Assembly (NCBI RefSeq): GCF_022376445.1
Contig: NW_025955137.1
Span: 1 to 64,000 of the forward strand
From: Fomitopsis serialis
Lineage: Eukaryota; Basidiomycota; Agaricomycetes; Polyporales; Fomitopsidaceae
Reading direction: 5' to 3'
DNA: 64,000 bases
This document shows positions 35,317-48,149 of the stretch, piece by piece. Positions within the stretch are counted from its first letter, which is position 1. Every line of letters begins with the position of its first letter. Under the pieces are notes generated by a model. The model saw nothing but the letters and a program-made list of their open reading frames with translations, was not told the DNA's origin and ran no database searches. The position numbers were made by a program, and so were the translations under genes.

Positions 35317-37148
35317 TCAAGCAAGTTTGCGTTTCTTCCTGCTTCCGTCGTCTTGATGCCGCGACGGACGTTTGCGTGTTTTTCCTTGAACATTTTGTTC
35401 GTATGCCTCTATGGTATTCACAATTTGGTGGTTCTCGCCGACCTTCTCCAGTTTGTAGCAAGCAATCCAGAGCCGTCCGTTCTTGTACATATCTTGTATT
35501 ACCGCGAGCGTGCTGACCCGACTGCTACGCGCTGTTCTTTGAGCAATGGTATTGAGGACGCTGGACTGTATCGAGGTCAGAAATCGCAGTACGGACACTA
35601 TCATTTCACCAACCCGACCCTTGATGAAGCCTTTCAAGTGTCTGTAAGACACGGTCGACTGTCCTGTGCATCGAAATGTGCCGCGATAGAACAATGAGTA
35701 TCCAGTTATCTGGAAGAGGTCGCACACTTGATCTTCCTGGATCCGGTCGTCGTACATGATGTCCGTGGTAGCTCCGGAGTTTACATCATGGAGTTGAGAG
35801 GGCAATATAAGAAGACATCTGGTCGTCTCATTCGAGCAGATGATTTCGGGACTGAAGCATATCAAGCTATGATCCACGATCCTGTCAGGCAGTATCAGCT
35901 TACAGTTGAAGTTGACCAAGTTCAAGACGAACCCTGGCTGAGGGAGCACCTGCGTGCATGCATAAGTATCATGCGCAGGTACTAAGAACATGGAGATCAA
36001 CCTTGCGGAGAGCTCTCAGCGCTCTTTGTCTCTTAAATTTAACAGGGAGTTCCACTCTTACTTGAGATTCTCGTACTCCGAACGCATTGACTGCTTCGTT
36101 GCCAAGGAAATGAGATAGGTTGAAACCGTCCACGTCTTGTAATTGCTGTTGAGCGAGACATCAGTCTCAGATGTGGAGACGAGAAAATGGACAGACGGTG
36201 AAGCTTTCGTCATCATCACTCTCCTCCGGTGCTGCGTCGGATCTTTCGTCGGATTCTCTATCAGACTCTTCGTCGGACCCCTCGTCAGACCCTTCGACGT
36301 CCGAGTCAGAAAGCGTTTTCTCTGCATCATTCATACGCTTTTCGACGATTGCCTTGTAGCGTGGGGGGCGAGCCTTCACTGGCGGCGCTCCCTCATCGTC
36401 GCTCGAAGATTGCGCAACCGAATCCGTGTCCGCGACATGCTGCCGAGCCAAAGTCAGATCCTGTCAACTAATCAGCACTTGTGGGCGGGGGACATGAGAC
36501 GAATTTACTCGTTTTGCCTGCACTAGTTCCCTGGCCAGCTCTGCACACCTCCGATCTGACTCTGCAAATTTATCCTGGAGGCTCTTCACAATGTGACCCT
36601 GGTTCACAATGACGGTCATCGTTGAACCGTCTCAGAGCGCACGCATCCTTTACTCACATGTTCCCGCCTTTCCTCCTTCCTCTGACGCATTGACTCGTCT
36701 AGGGCCCTCTTTGCCTGCTCGTAAGGCTGATACATGGACCCCGTGTCAGTACTTAGCGACGCGGTTGACAGTGCAATGCTCTGACCGATCCTGCTGCCAG
36801 AATGCATGGTTCCGAATCCTCTTCCTTTACCTTCGTAGCTATTAATGCTCTGCGTGTGTCACCGAGTTCTTTCTGGAATCGCGCATTCTCTCCTTCCAGC
36901 TCGGTGTTTCTTCCCTCGAGATCAGTGTTCCTCGCCAAAACAGCGTTATGTCTGGCATCCAGATTACTGCTGCGAGCCACAAGGTCACTGTATCTGGCGT
37001 CGAGGTCGCCGTACTGAGCTTCCAAGTCACGGATCCTGGCTTCCGAATCGCGATGAGTAGCCCTCAGTCGTTTCAGTTCCTTTCCTAACGCCCGGACAAT
37101 TTCGTTCGACAGGGCATCAGAGTCGGAGTCGTCCTGCTTGTCAGACAT
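35317..37148 (-). CDS. coiled-coil family member 3
   Basis: Starts MSDKQDDSDSD at 37148, followed by LSNEIVRALGKELKRLRA and a coiled coil made of near-repeats (ARYSDLVARSSNLDARHN), an acidic Ser/Asp/Glu block (SDEGSDEESDRESDERSD), then FNLSHFLG, the C-terminal domain (LICFSPEIIC, RCLLILP, LFYRGTFRCTGQ, LWIACYKLEKVGENHQ) and a basic tail RKRPSRHQDDGSRKKRKLA. Spliced over several introns, for example one between the coiled coil and the acidic block. A nuclear location is likely from the tail. The closest N-terminal match is member 2. Confidence 0.55.
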
Positions 37149-37382
37149 TGCCTGGCAATCCCTGGCTCGCGACTCTGCTAGGGATAGACGCGAACAGAAC
37201 GTAACCCGAACGTTGTTTGGGGAATAGCCTAGATTTGGGCTCGACGACAAGACCAGGATGCAAGTATGTATGTACACTGTCAGACTGACAGTGACACTGT
37301 GACTGACCGACGGTTGGCGGCATCTTCCGAGTCCGTCGTGATCTACCGATCGCGATCTGCATCCGTCCACACCTGCAGACTC

Positions 37383-38560
37383 ACCTTCTTTATTAGACGA
37401 CCTCAGTTCCACACTCGTCGCTGTGCTCCCAACACTCGCGCCGTCCTAGGACACGAAGGTCGGGGAAATGGTGATAACGTCTGCATATCAAACCCGAGGA
37501 TAAATACGCGCTGCAGGGTGAGACGCTCCGCGCGGCGCTGGAGGACGTCGCGCGGGGGAAGCGTCCGTATTTCTCGAGTGAGTCGGCCTTGCTTACACGT
37601 TTTGGCTGTTCTGAGGCTCTATTGTAGTCGGTATGGTTAGGATGACCTCGTCTGCCGCGACGGATCGTCTGGACGATATCAGCGACGTCTGTGAGTGTGG
37701 CTCGTTTGCTGGGATGTTCGGTCGTTTACACGGACGCAGTGAAGGACTACCCCGACGTCTGGTTACACGTCGATGCTGCATGGGCAGGCGTAACTCTCCC
37801 GCGTCTCGAGTACCGCAACGCGTCGCGCTTGAAGGATGGCAACAGATACGCAGCGACCGATCTTCACAAGTTAGGCGCATATATGCTGCTTGCCGCGCTG
37901 TACTCCGCTTATGCGCAGCGATAGTGGGGCATCGTGAACTTCGGTGCTGGGTCTGAAGCATGGACGTGCTTGACTTCGCACTCGAGTTCTACGCACCAAG
38001 CACAGCGAGGCAGGTATTGCATAAGCACATTTCAAACGAGTTCAACCATCATTAATGTCGAGCAGGCAGGTCATTTGCCATCGCAATTGGCACCGCGGGC
38101 CCCGCCTTGGCTCGCTGAGGGTGTGATTCGTCTTGCAGGGTTACGGCGCGAAAGGTTTCCAAGCTTACTTTCGACGGGTCAGTCCTCCGCCTCTCGTTCT
38201 CTCCGTTCCTCTCGGATTCTGACTTGGATTCTGACCTCCTATAGTACATCAGCTTGAACCAGTACTTCGCCTCCCCCGTCAAGACCTCCCCTTCCTCCGT
38301 GTCCGTGACTAAACCGTCTCTCGCGCTGACCGTCTCATGCGTCGTCACGGACCGCGTCGCTGGAACTCAACCCGCTGAACGACCTCAGCGCCGCGTGGCG
38401 AGATCTTCCTGACGCAGACGCATTGAACGGGACGTTCTGCATGCAGCGCGCGGTCGGCGCGGAGCAGACGGGGAGGGAGCGTGTTGAACGGGCATGAGCG
38501 GTGGTACAAGCGCGGGCTGCGGCGGAGGAGTGGGTTGAGAAGATCGGTGACACCGGCGTG
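37383..38560 (+). pseudogene. decarboxylase pseudogene, C-terminal half
   Basis: Aligns from exon 6 of the decarboxylase (TTAGACGACCTCA at 37394) to its C-terminus (GCGGAGGAGTGGGTTGAG at 38521). It keeps intron positions and sequences such as GAGTGAGTCGG and GGCTCGTTTGCTGGGATG. Numerous frameshifts and deletions remove the PLP-lysine context: CTTCACAAG is followed by broken splice sites. The N-terminal half is absent. It is convergent with family member 4 exactly as the intact gene is with member 2. Confidence 0.85.
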
Positions 38561-39000
38561 AGCTGCGGAGCTTCTCAGTTGGAGGCTTAACTCTGTCCGC
38601 GATGGGCAAGCCATGTATACATGTAATCCAGTGAGTCGTGTTACGGCGCGTGATTGTCTATATGGTTGTCGATACATCCAGGCACGCTTGGTCGTCCTTC
38701 GTGCGGAGGTCTCTGAGTAACCTCCCAGGCTCGTGGCGTGCGAGGATGCCATGGCCGAATAGGAGTGCAAGCGCGGCATCTGATGGCACACTACACAGCT
38801 CGTAGAGAGGTGCTCGTCAGGTCCGGGTGCGATTCAGGCTAGATGAACGAGCCCAGTCACTCGCGTTCGTTGTGTACGCCAGTATCAATGGGCATGTAGG
38901 GGCGATAGCGATGTAGTTTTGGTGCAGTAGGTACATCACAGGTACGCGGCGATAAGTATACAGTGTGGTACGACGTGATTCAACAGCTCGATAGCAAAAG
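38561..39000. other. duplicated spacer
   Basis: Gene-free. Its right part corresponds to the spacer 32040-32270 downstream of the intact decarboxylase. Confidence 0.45.
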
Positions 39001-40594
39001 TCATAGAGTAAGTGCACGAAACAGACAGTGAACAAAGCATGAAGATAGCATTGCGGGGATGAAGGCGAGAGTGGGTGTACGAAGTGAATGAAGCAGAAAA
39101 GACAGCATTTTGTATGGGCCGTTGCGTGCGCTCTGGTGCATCAAGTTCGCCCCTCTGTAGACCATGCGTAAGCTAAGTAACCACTGGCAAGCCACCGATA
39201 CCGGGCACATACTGTGGTGCGTGGAGGATCGTTTTTGCTTCTTGCGGCTTCTGCTTTTCTTCGCAGCCGTCTCGCGCTTGAGTGCATTAGCACCAGATTC
39301 TTGGCTACGTGCACGCAAAGCACGCTCAACGTTGACATTATATCCGATTTTGACCAGCCCGCAGCAGGCAACAACACACCGTTCGCTGTCAGTCAATACG
39401 ATTTCCTCTAAGTGCTCGGGGTTTTGAGAGTCACGGTCGGGCAATGCACTGGTAATGTCCGGCATTATGTTCGCAACGAAATGGGGCTGTGCAACACATG
39501 CCAATGAGGTATGATCAACTTGAAGACTCCTGAGATGACGCTCACCCATTGCTGCTGGAGGAACCAGAGATCCCTGTAGCGCAGGTATGATACACCTACA
39601 CACTGGTGGACACCACAATAAACCCATGTGCCATCATCTTTGACAAGGTATACGTCGCTGATATTGCCACACACAATAGAAGGCTGATCATTGATGCCGT
39701 CGCTGTCAACGTACTCCAAATGTAAGCATTTGTCAACCGAAGGGCAGCAGATGCTGGGTTGTTGGTCGAAATACGAAGCACTGATCCAAGCTGGATCATT
39801 GCTGTTACAGAAATCAGCAGATACGATGTTGCGCGCAAGCCAGATTCCGTACGAAAGTTTCATCAGGATCTATCAGTCACAAATAGCTAGGTCAATATGT
39901 ACGTGACTGTCTTGACAAAGACAAGGACTGACATTGTACGAATCAAAGCTGCTGGGTGGCCATGATGTCTCGTTTGCGGCTAGGCGATCACGCAGTAATC
40001 CACTGTTGAGAAACAGTTTCATATCGAAGTCATCCAAGTTGTCAAACGGCTAATACCACATCGGAGCTGATCAGCATCATCCAGTAACATGTGAGTACGA
40101 CGACAAGGCTCACAGAACTGTCATCTGTCTCTCGATACGTCGCATCCTTCAATTCCTCTTCGATTTCTTTGTAAGTCTTATTCGTCAAGTCCTTCAGTAT
40201 TGATTTCAACCTGAGCGACCGATAGCCACAATGACTTACGGATGAACCGGTTACCCAAGCACTCTTCTCTTCCCGTTTCTTAACCGCAGTCGAGGCTTGA
40301 AGAGTCCGCCGTGTGGCATCCAGTTCTTGCTGAAGTCTCGCGACCTCCTCTTCAAGTTCAGTGTTACTTTCTTGCAATGTGGCACCCAGTGCTTGTATGA
40401 TGTCATGTCTAGTCTCGAGAAAGGTATTCCTAGATTCAACAGCAAACGGTCTCGCGTTCTGAGACAGTCCTACAGACGATGTATTTATCATACCTTGCTC
40501 TCAGAGTTGCTAGTTCGTCCACTAGAGCTTGTGTGTTTGTGAGCAACGAGTTCACGTCGCAGTGGCGGCTAGGACCTCCGAGTCTACGAGACAT
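39001..40594 (-). CDS. coiled-coil family member 4, extended C-terminus
   Basis: First exon 40594-40494 ends LVDELATLRA(R), as in members 1 and 7. Then a coiled coil (LEEEVARLQQELDATRRTLQ), the helix TYKEIEEELKDATY, a segment FDMKLFLNSGLLRDR, the C-terminal domain (ICCPSVDKCLHLEY, WVYCGVHQCVGVSYL, CVVACCGLVKIGYNVN) and the basic KKSRSRKKQKR. Relatives stop near here. This frame runs about 55 more residues to 39001, which looks like read-through after loss of the original stop. It is a paralogue of member 2 by position as well as sequence, duplicated together with the decarboxylase half. Confidence 0.5.
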
Positions 40595-41565
40595 AGCAGC
40601 AGCCAGCTCAAATCTACAAAATGCGGTCGAGCACTATTTGAAGGGATTCAGACAATATATAATGATCGCAATGGTATCTGAAGCGACAGCCTGAGTTGCG
40701 ACTTACCCTAGAGGTCGTGGTGGTAGCAGACAGGTGGATGGCACGGACGAGTCGGTGGAGACTCGGACTGAGACAGTACTGAGACTCCGCCACAAGCTGG
40801 GCTTCTGCTACAGCTCCCGATCCTGTCCAGTACGTAGTACGTCGCGATGTGTGCTGGTCTGAGCCGCTTCAAAGTTCAGACACATATGTAATGCATGCAT
40901 TGCTTTCCCGTTGTTGCATCGAGTGTAAATACAGTACACCAGTAGTCACGATGCATTCCAGAAGATAGGAGCCTGCTAGTACGTACTATCATGATGTTGC
41001 CGCGAAAATACAGAATATTAGAGCAATTCACTGTCGTGGTCCATCATGCCAGTACTACCATGTCGTCGCCGTGACTTGCCAGTGGCCTCAGTTCCGATCG
41101 TTATGGCCGAACTTCATGGGTACCCAACTGAGCTAGTATTGAACATGTACTCCAAATCACTGTAGCGAAATGGCCACAAGCTATTGACCGACCGGGACCG
41201 GCGATGCACATGATATCGGAAGCAAACTTTCGCAACAGACAGAACTCGACATGATGTCATGACGCAGAACCGGGGCCTCTTAACGATAGCAGTCGTATTC
41301 ATAATTAGACACTGCATCTGAGCCAAAAAAAAACGGGACAATCCTGTGAAGAGTATAATGGAACTGAGGTGCGGAGGGCGGCGTGACAGGATAACAGGCG
41401 ACATGGGAAGCCACGAAGTTCATGTTGCCAGCGACCGACGCTGCGGAGTAAATCCCATCAGAAAGTATCACGGAATGTGCATATGCTGCTGCTCGCCTTG
41501 CTCAAAGTTCACGCCGAGTCCTGCCTTCGCCTCTTCCTATTCTCTCCCTCTTCAGCAGCAATGAT
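40595..41565. other. intergenic
   Basis: No gene supported. Contains a nine-base A run near 41325 and a CT-rich patch near 41540. Confidence 0.4.
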
Positions 41566-43231
41566 TTACATCTGCCCCGATTTGCTACCTCCACATTCGA
41601 TGAACAATCTGCTGAGCTCATCGTTCCGTCCTATGAATTCCAGCTTGTGGCAGCGTAGAAGCAGGCTTCCATCACGGAGCAGTTGTCTGAGGACTTGTGA
41701 TTTGGATGCACCGCTTTCGGGCGGGACGAAGGTTCCCAACACGATAACTGTGCGAACCAAAAAAGAGAGCAAAACGTTCTGGATATGATGTCAGCTAGGT
41801 ATAGTTCCGAGATCACACTCGTAGTTACCTGGCCGGATAGTCCAAGCTGGCATACATCATGAAAAGACAGATTCGACGCGCCTACGCATCTAAAGGTGCC
41901 ACAGTAGCAGCCGGTGGCATCTCCATCTTCAAGCTTTTGAAGCAAACATACGTCTCGAGTTTGACCTGATCCCAAGAATGCTTTGTAGTCAAACGGCCGG
42001 TAGCTTCTGGTCTCTGAGACGTAGCAATGTAAGGGTGGATAAATAAACAACGCATGGTTGACCGCGGAGACCAGATGATGCTCTCGGGCGGACAATAGAT
42101 CGTCTGGAGGTCGAGGCTAGGGCAAATCATTGTTCAATGGGCGCGGGCGAACAGTAGTGAGATTGACGCTCACCGTGCTGAAGCCAGCTTCTGTAGATGC
42201 TCGCGTCAATGATGGTGCGGATTGACAATAAAGGTTGGAACGTACGGCCTTGAAGTCTGTCCACTTCTCGTGCCCAGAGAGCCATTGGCAATGTCGTAAG
42301 GATGGCTCTTTCAATATCTCACCCTGATTCACATCGAGGAAGCTTCGGACGTCCAGTGTATCTTTACTGAGCTATAGATAGATCGTATCATGGGCCGTAT
42401 GAAATCATGAATGATACGGCTCTTACGTTTGCGTGTGTATCTTGGATAGTGAGTGCCTGAGTATGCACCGCGGGACCAGCCTCAGAAGCCGGCAGATCGG
42501 GTTGAGACTCTAAGGTTTGCCTACGTTTTGCCTTCGCCTCCTGCGTAATGATCGGGGTGTGGTCGTCCTCTGTCCTTTCTTTTCGTTTTCGAGACGATGG
42601 CGCTCTGACTTCCGACAACTCTGCAAATGCATTCGCAGTTGCATTCCGAATTCGGCTCAATTCCTGAGGTACGTCACGGTCATGATCATGTAGTGTGTGC
42701 AGAAGTTGAGACAACTCACCGTCTTGTGCTCTGCTAGTGAAGCTTTCGCTGCCTTGTACTTGTCTTTAAGCTTAAGATGCTTCCCTTGTATTTCCTCCAT
42801 AGCTACTTCCTGGGGAAAGACGTCACGATCAACGAGAGCCAGTGCATACTACGCTTCTTACATGATGGGATCTTTCCCCATCTCTCTCTTGAGTGAGCCT
42901 GTCAATCTCTTGACGTGCCTCTTCGTATAGCTTGACACCACGAATGAGTGAGACAACAGGTCCTAGGCCGGGCGAAACACATTCTCACCTTCGAATAGCG
43001 AGTATGATCCACCGTCGGTGACTTCTCGTCTTCACCTTCCCTGAGCGCTCGCAGCGTTAGACACGCGCCGTCGAGCTCTTGCTGCAGTCGCTCGTTCTCG
43101 GCATGTAGTCGATCCTGCTCCGTACGAGCCCTTCTGAGCTCACTGCTCATAGCCCGAATTACCTCTGTCATGATTCCCGGCTCCTCGGCTCCTGCAGCAG
43201 CATTGTCGTGAGTACTGTTGGCCCGCGACAT
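41566..43231 (-). CDS. coiled-coil family member 5
   Basis: Starts MSRANSTHDNAAAG at 43231 with MTEVIRAMSSELRRAR, a coiled coil (ENERLQQELDGACLTLRAL), then REIDRLTQE-like helices, a basic Ser/Lys patch (APSSRKRKERTEDD), and the C-terminal domain: ESIIWSPRSTMRCLFIHP, CYCGTFRCVGAS, LLLRCHKLEFIGRNDELS, ending SGQM at 41566. Introns of 50-60 bp separate the blocks. It lacks the basic tail. It is very close to member 6 in N-terminus and exon order; the two are adjacent and co-oriented, indicating tandem duplication. Confidence 0.55.
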
Positions 43232-43894
43232 ACAGCGACTTCAACTTGTCATGGGTTGCAAGGGAGAAGTCAGAGAAAATTGAACGTCGAGGCGACAATG
43301 TCAAGGAATGTTGAAGGGCCGAAACATATAGGATCGGGCGTGCATCTTCCAGACGTACTAGGCGGCATCAAATTCCTAAATGTAGTAATGCCTGGGCACA
43401 AGTGGCCCTCGCTTGTCTTCCGCGAACATACTGATACAGACCTACTATGTACAGAACGTATTCGACCCAAGCGGCTTTATATTCACAAAAGTCAGCAGCA
43501 TAAACCCCGTGATCGCTATAGTACTACAGCGTGCAGCGAACACTGGCAAGTGCTGACCATTCTAGATTCGCCTCTGATGCATGATGAGCAGATCAAGAAA
43601 GGAGGAGGAGCGAATGTGTGATTTTCGTTGAGAAGTCCGTGCAACGCTGTATCATGAAATTCAAGACTCGTCGTACAGTGAAGTGAGCAGTAATATATGG
43701 ATATCACGAAATCGACAGCATCAAAACACATAGAGATGAACCAGAGTTACGCCAACGTTGTAGCTCACAACACCTTGCATGATAGTGCTGACGCACCACA
43801 GCTGCGAAGTGGAACGAAGTCAGAGCTTTCAAAACATGGAGAACGTGCATCAAGATTACCGTTACGATCGCCCCCGTTATTATTGCTTCTACTT

Positions 43895-45595
43895 CTACTT
43901 CTGCCTCTGCTTCTTCTTCTTTTGACTCTTCGCGCCTGCTGCGTCGACGGACGACGAGTGTTCGCTTCCAAACTGTGCAAACACTTCGCTGACTTGCTCG
44001 TTTCGGCCGACGTATTCCAGACTGTGACACCGTACGAGCAGGGTTCCATCGAGATACAGGTCTCGGAGGAAGTCCGCCTTAGTGGGGCCGTTGTGAGCTG
44101 GAACAAAGACACCGCGTGTCGGCAGTTTGTTGACCAAGCGTTTGAGCAACGAGTGCTGGCAATGCCGTCAGCAACAACGAGAGACGTTGCAAATTCTCGC
44201 TTTCCTTACCCGTGTGGTTATACGAAGCTCAAATAATTCCCGGATTGGTACCTCCGCGACACTGGCGCACCTGAAAGTCCCGCAGTAGACGTGGTTCTTG
44301 TTGTCCGACCAGAAGAGCTCCCGTACTTCACCCGGGTATAGGGTCGATGAGTCGTGGAGGCATGAATCATGAGCTCGGGTTTCGAAGGTGTACCGATGGG
44401 CTGGACGAAAGTGCAAGCATCGCATAGCTGAGCCAGGAGACCAGATGATGCTGTCCTGTGCGCAATACATTGTTTTACACTTGACTCTGGCATGACGTCA
44501 ATACACCATTACGGTGCTCAGAGCTTCATGCGTCCCACCTAGCTATCGCCTTGTAAGAACAAACATGCACATGATTAGCTATCTAGCCACTTCACTCGCA
44601 ATTCGACGTACGGCCATCAATTTGTCCCAGCCTTGCCCACGGTGGCGAGCACAATGACTCATGGAAGGGGTAACAAATTTCTCGCCGTCAACAATTCCCA
44701 AGAACTCTCGGAGGTTCGACTTGCGTGCGTTTGAAGTCTTCTTTGGAACCTGTGAGATCATATGGTATCGTCGAGCATAGCGTCACTCACACTCTTCGGG
44801 GGACTACTTCCACTCTGTGGAGTCGTTTGGCCCTTCCAAGATCTTGTGACATTGAAATTACTACCCGCCGTCTCAGGTGCCACAGGTTGCTGGTTGGAAC
44901 GGGACTCGGCGAAACCTGCACCTTCCTCAGGGTCCTCCTCACGTTTGCGTTTTCGAGGCAGCTCAACGTGGGTCCCGGAAAGCTCTGCAACCGCACTCGC
45001 CGCTGCATCTTGAAGTTTAGCTAGGACCTAAGGAAGCGATCAGGTTCATACAATGGGAGGAAGGCAAGGCGAACTCACGCTCTGGGTCTCCCTGAGTGCA
45101 GCCTTCGCATCCTGGTACTTGTCTTTCTGCTTCGCGAGCTTTGACACGACTTCTTCCATTGATTTAGCCTGCACAAACATGAGCGTGTTACGATACGTCA
45201 CGATTCAACTTGGAGCTCGAGGGGTTACGTGTTGAGCGTTTTCCTCATCTTTTTCTCGTTTCAGTCGATCAACCTCCCGTCGTGCTTGGTCATACTGCTA
45301 AAAAGCGTAGGAGCATCAGTTAATGAGATCGAACCGGTACCCTCGAGCTCACAGCATTACTGATACCCCGCTTTCCCTTATGTTCCCGTCCTTCTTTGGC
45401 GGCGCGCAGTTGAAGGCGGACGTCATCTAGCTCTCGCTGTAGGTCGTCCTTCTCGACGTGCACTCGATCTAGCTGCCCTCGCGCCCTTCTGAGCTCACTG
45501 CTCATAGCCCGCACGACTTCGTCCATGATTTCCGACTCCGAGTCGTCATCGGATCCCGCCGCTGCGTTATCGTGTATACTGTTAGACCGAGGCAT
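43895..45595 (-). CDS. coiled-coil family member 6
   Basis: Starts MPRSNSIHDNAAAG at 45595, then MDEVVRAMSSELRRARGQLD, heptads LQRELDDVRLQLRAAKEG, the helices AKSMEEVVSKLAKQKDKYQD, a basic patch (PRKRKREEDPEE), NLREFLGIVDG, and the C-terminal domain: DSIIWSPGSAMRCLHFRP, VYCGTFRCASVAEV, LLVRCHSLEYVGRNEQ, with a Lys/Gln-rich end (KSQKKKKQRQK). This is the best conserved copy of the C-terminal domain in the window. It is convergent to nothing and lies 5' to 5' with UPF3, 318 bp apart. Confidence 0.55.
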
Positions 45596-45912
45596 GCGTC
45601 AACTTGAACTTCGGTGAAGCAGCAGGCTGTGACGAAAGACTGGGCTACAACACGCTCAATGAATGTGAGGCGTAGGTCGTATATGCTCGGTGGGAAGAAG
45701 GGTTGAAACGTTGAAGTACAGACGGTACAGTACGTACTCAACGTGAGATATACTTATCAGACGGCATCAAATTCCCAAAAGTAGAACGGCAAACTGCGCC
45801 ACTTGTGGCGTAAAGCTTTGGTAGGTGACCTTGACCTTCCCTTGACCTTCCCCAAGTCCACCCTCCCTTGACATCCGTTCAATTCACGCATACTATTTTG
45901 CCATTGACTTGT
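45596..45912. other. divergent promoter region of member 6 and UPF3
   Basis: Short shared upstream region. No TATA box was recognised. Confidence 0.35.
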
Positions 45913-47557
45913 ATGTCTATCCCTGCGGAGTTGCCGAAGCTGTCTCTTAGCCCAAACTCGAAGGGGAAAGCGAAAGAGAAGGAGAAACGGCAGAAGAGTG
46001 CGAACAAGCCGCAGACAGAGCGACTGAAGACCGTAGTGCGCCGTCTGCCTCCAAATCTGCCAGAGGATATCTTTTGGCAAAGCGTGCAACAATGGGTCAC
46101 CGATGAGACCGTTCAATGGAAGGCTTACTATCAGGGCAAGTTCAGGAAGCGGTAAGCACGCTCTACACTATCCTGTGTCGCGCGCGAAGGCAGGACGTCG
46201 ATTGTCTATTAGAGTGAACAAGGAGAACATCCCGTCTCGTGCCTACATCGCATTCAGAAACGAAGATCAGCTAGCTGTATTCAGCAGGGACTATGATGGC
46301 CATCTCTTCCGGGACAAAGCAGGTGCGCCCTGTCCCATGCGGCGTGCGTATGGGCTCACATCTGTCGCGCCAGGGAACGAGTCTATCGCCGTGGTCGAGT
46401 TCTCGCCATACCAGAAGATCCCCTCCGAGAAGAAGAAAGTAGATGGCAGAACGGGTACGATCGAGAAAGGTGCGTGCGGGCAATAGTTCTCACAAAGCGA
46501 CGCTCATCAGTTCGCAGACGAGGATTACATATCGTTCCTGAAGTCGTTGCAAGAGGGAGGCGCGAAGCCAGTTGACGGAGAGACGATCGAGACTCTGAGT
46601 GCGTCGCCACATCTTTCCTTTGTCGCCTAATGTACGAATGACCTCGCTCCGCACGCAGTTGCAGCATCGCAGCCACCTCCGCAACCGACCACCACGCCCC
46701 TGCTCGAAGCCCTTAAAGCGGAGAAGTCCGCTCAGAAGGACAAGGAGGCCATCCTCCGCAACCATGCGCACTACAAGGACGCCTCCGTCGCCGCCTCAGC
46801 AAAGAAGAAAGACGAGAAGAAGTCCGCAGCAGGTGGCGCCGCGAAGCCTGCGCCAGCTGAACAACCGCTCGGTAAGAAGGCGAAGAAGGCCGCGGCGAAG
46901 GCAGCCCAGCAGCCTGCAGCGTCGTCATCTGCTCCCGGGGCGAAGACTCCCGCTCCCACCCCGACCACCCAAGGGCAGGCGAAACCAGCGCAGCCCGGTC
47001 AGTCTGCAAAGGCTCCTCGCCTACCGCGGGAACGCCAGCCAAAGCACTCTCCCGCTCCCGCGCCTGGCGCAGCTGCGACGCCTTCCCCTGCCGCGTTGCC
47101 TTCTCAGCCTGGTGCGGATGCGTCTACATCGACGTCCGGAGACGCAGCGGCAGTTGCTCAGTCGGGTCCCAGTCGGCGGCGCCCCGTCCTCGGGCTCGGC
47201 TCGCGCCAGTTCGAGGCCGCGCTCAGCGGTGCCGGCGTCAGTGGACGTCCTCCGCGGCGTGGCCAAGCGCAAGACAAGGACAAGGACAAGGGTACAGCTG
47301 ATACACCGTCCGCCCCCGGCGAGGCCGCACCCAAGACGAAGGAGAAGCGTGCTGGCCAGCCGGCTGCGCCGCCTACTATCCTGCAGAGAGATGTGACGAC
47401 TCCGACGCCGAAGATTTTGACTCGGGATGGAGCGGTTGGAGGTGCTACTCCTGCTACGGATGGTGTTATTCAGGAAGAAACGCCTGGGGTTGGTGGTAGG
47501 GGCGGTAGACGCGGGAGAGGGAGAGGTCGCGGTGGTCCTCGGGGAGGGGCTCCTTGA
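45913..47557 (+). CDS. UPF3: UPF3-like nonsense-mediated decay factor
   Basis: Exons 45913-46151, 46213-46322, 46374-46469, 46518-46598, 46659-47557 sum to 475 codons (474 residues) with no frame error. The Smg4/UPF3 RNP-type domain spans residues about 30-160: LKTVVRRLPPNLPEDIFW, SRAYIAFRNEDQ, DYDGHLFRDKAG, AVVEFSPYQKIP, DEDYISFLKSLQ. A Lys/Ala/Pro-rich linker follows, then a C-terminal RGG box (GGRGGRRGRGRGRGGPRGG). UPF3 links exon-junction or ribosome signals to UPF2 and UPF1 in mRNA surveillance. Intron 2 is 51 nt and stop-free, so retention would insert 17 residues. It is a single-copy housekeeping gene embedded in the expanded family cluster. Confidence 0.88.
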
Positions 47558-48149
47558 GGAAATCCAGGTCAGTTCAATGTGGAGGCGGGAATGCAATTCG
47601 GGACGCTGACTATTCTCCAGTTGTACGACATGTTCATCCGTTCACCCCGTCGCTCTTGGAGCCGGATATGGAAGGGCTGAGACGTCTGGTCGGGAACATC
47701 AGTGGGCTGCCTCTTAGGCTCTAGCGCGGCGGACTCTAGCACGAAGCTTAGTCTCGTGTTCAAGCTGCCGCTCAAGATGAGCTATTATGGTCACGTTCGT
47801 ACAGTAGGGCTTCTTGTCCAGGTTCGCCACAGGGTGGCACTTCACGAAGTGCCCATGGAGGGATAGTACTCCTACTATGTGTCAGATAATATCGTATTGC
47901 CTTATGCCGCCTGCACCCCTACGCGCTATTGTCGAAAACGAAGACTACACGAACATGAGTGTGACTGTCCCGGATTCGCACTCTCCGAGGTGAGATCCAA
48001 TCGGGATCTCGTTGTTGAGCTGCTGCCCGTAGACTGCTATCATGATGTACACTCAGTACGCAATCCCATCCCAGAAATTAGGACCCGCCGAACACGTTCC
48101 CCTCGGACCTCGACGGCTTTGCTATTGGTGGATTCTCGGATTGACGGGG
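47558..48149. other. intergenic
   Basis: 3' flank of UPF3 and upstream region of member 7. No supported gene. Confidence 0.4.

Noticed and set aside
37383..38560. second functional decarboxylase
   Set aside because: Lacks the N-terminal half and has several frameshifts; intron traces remain but no open model exists.
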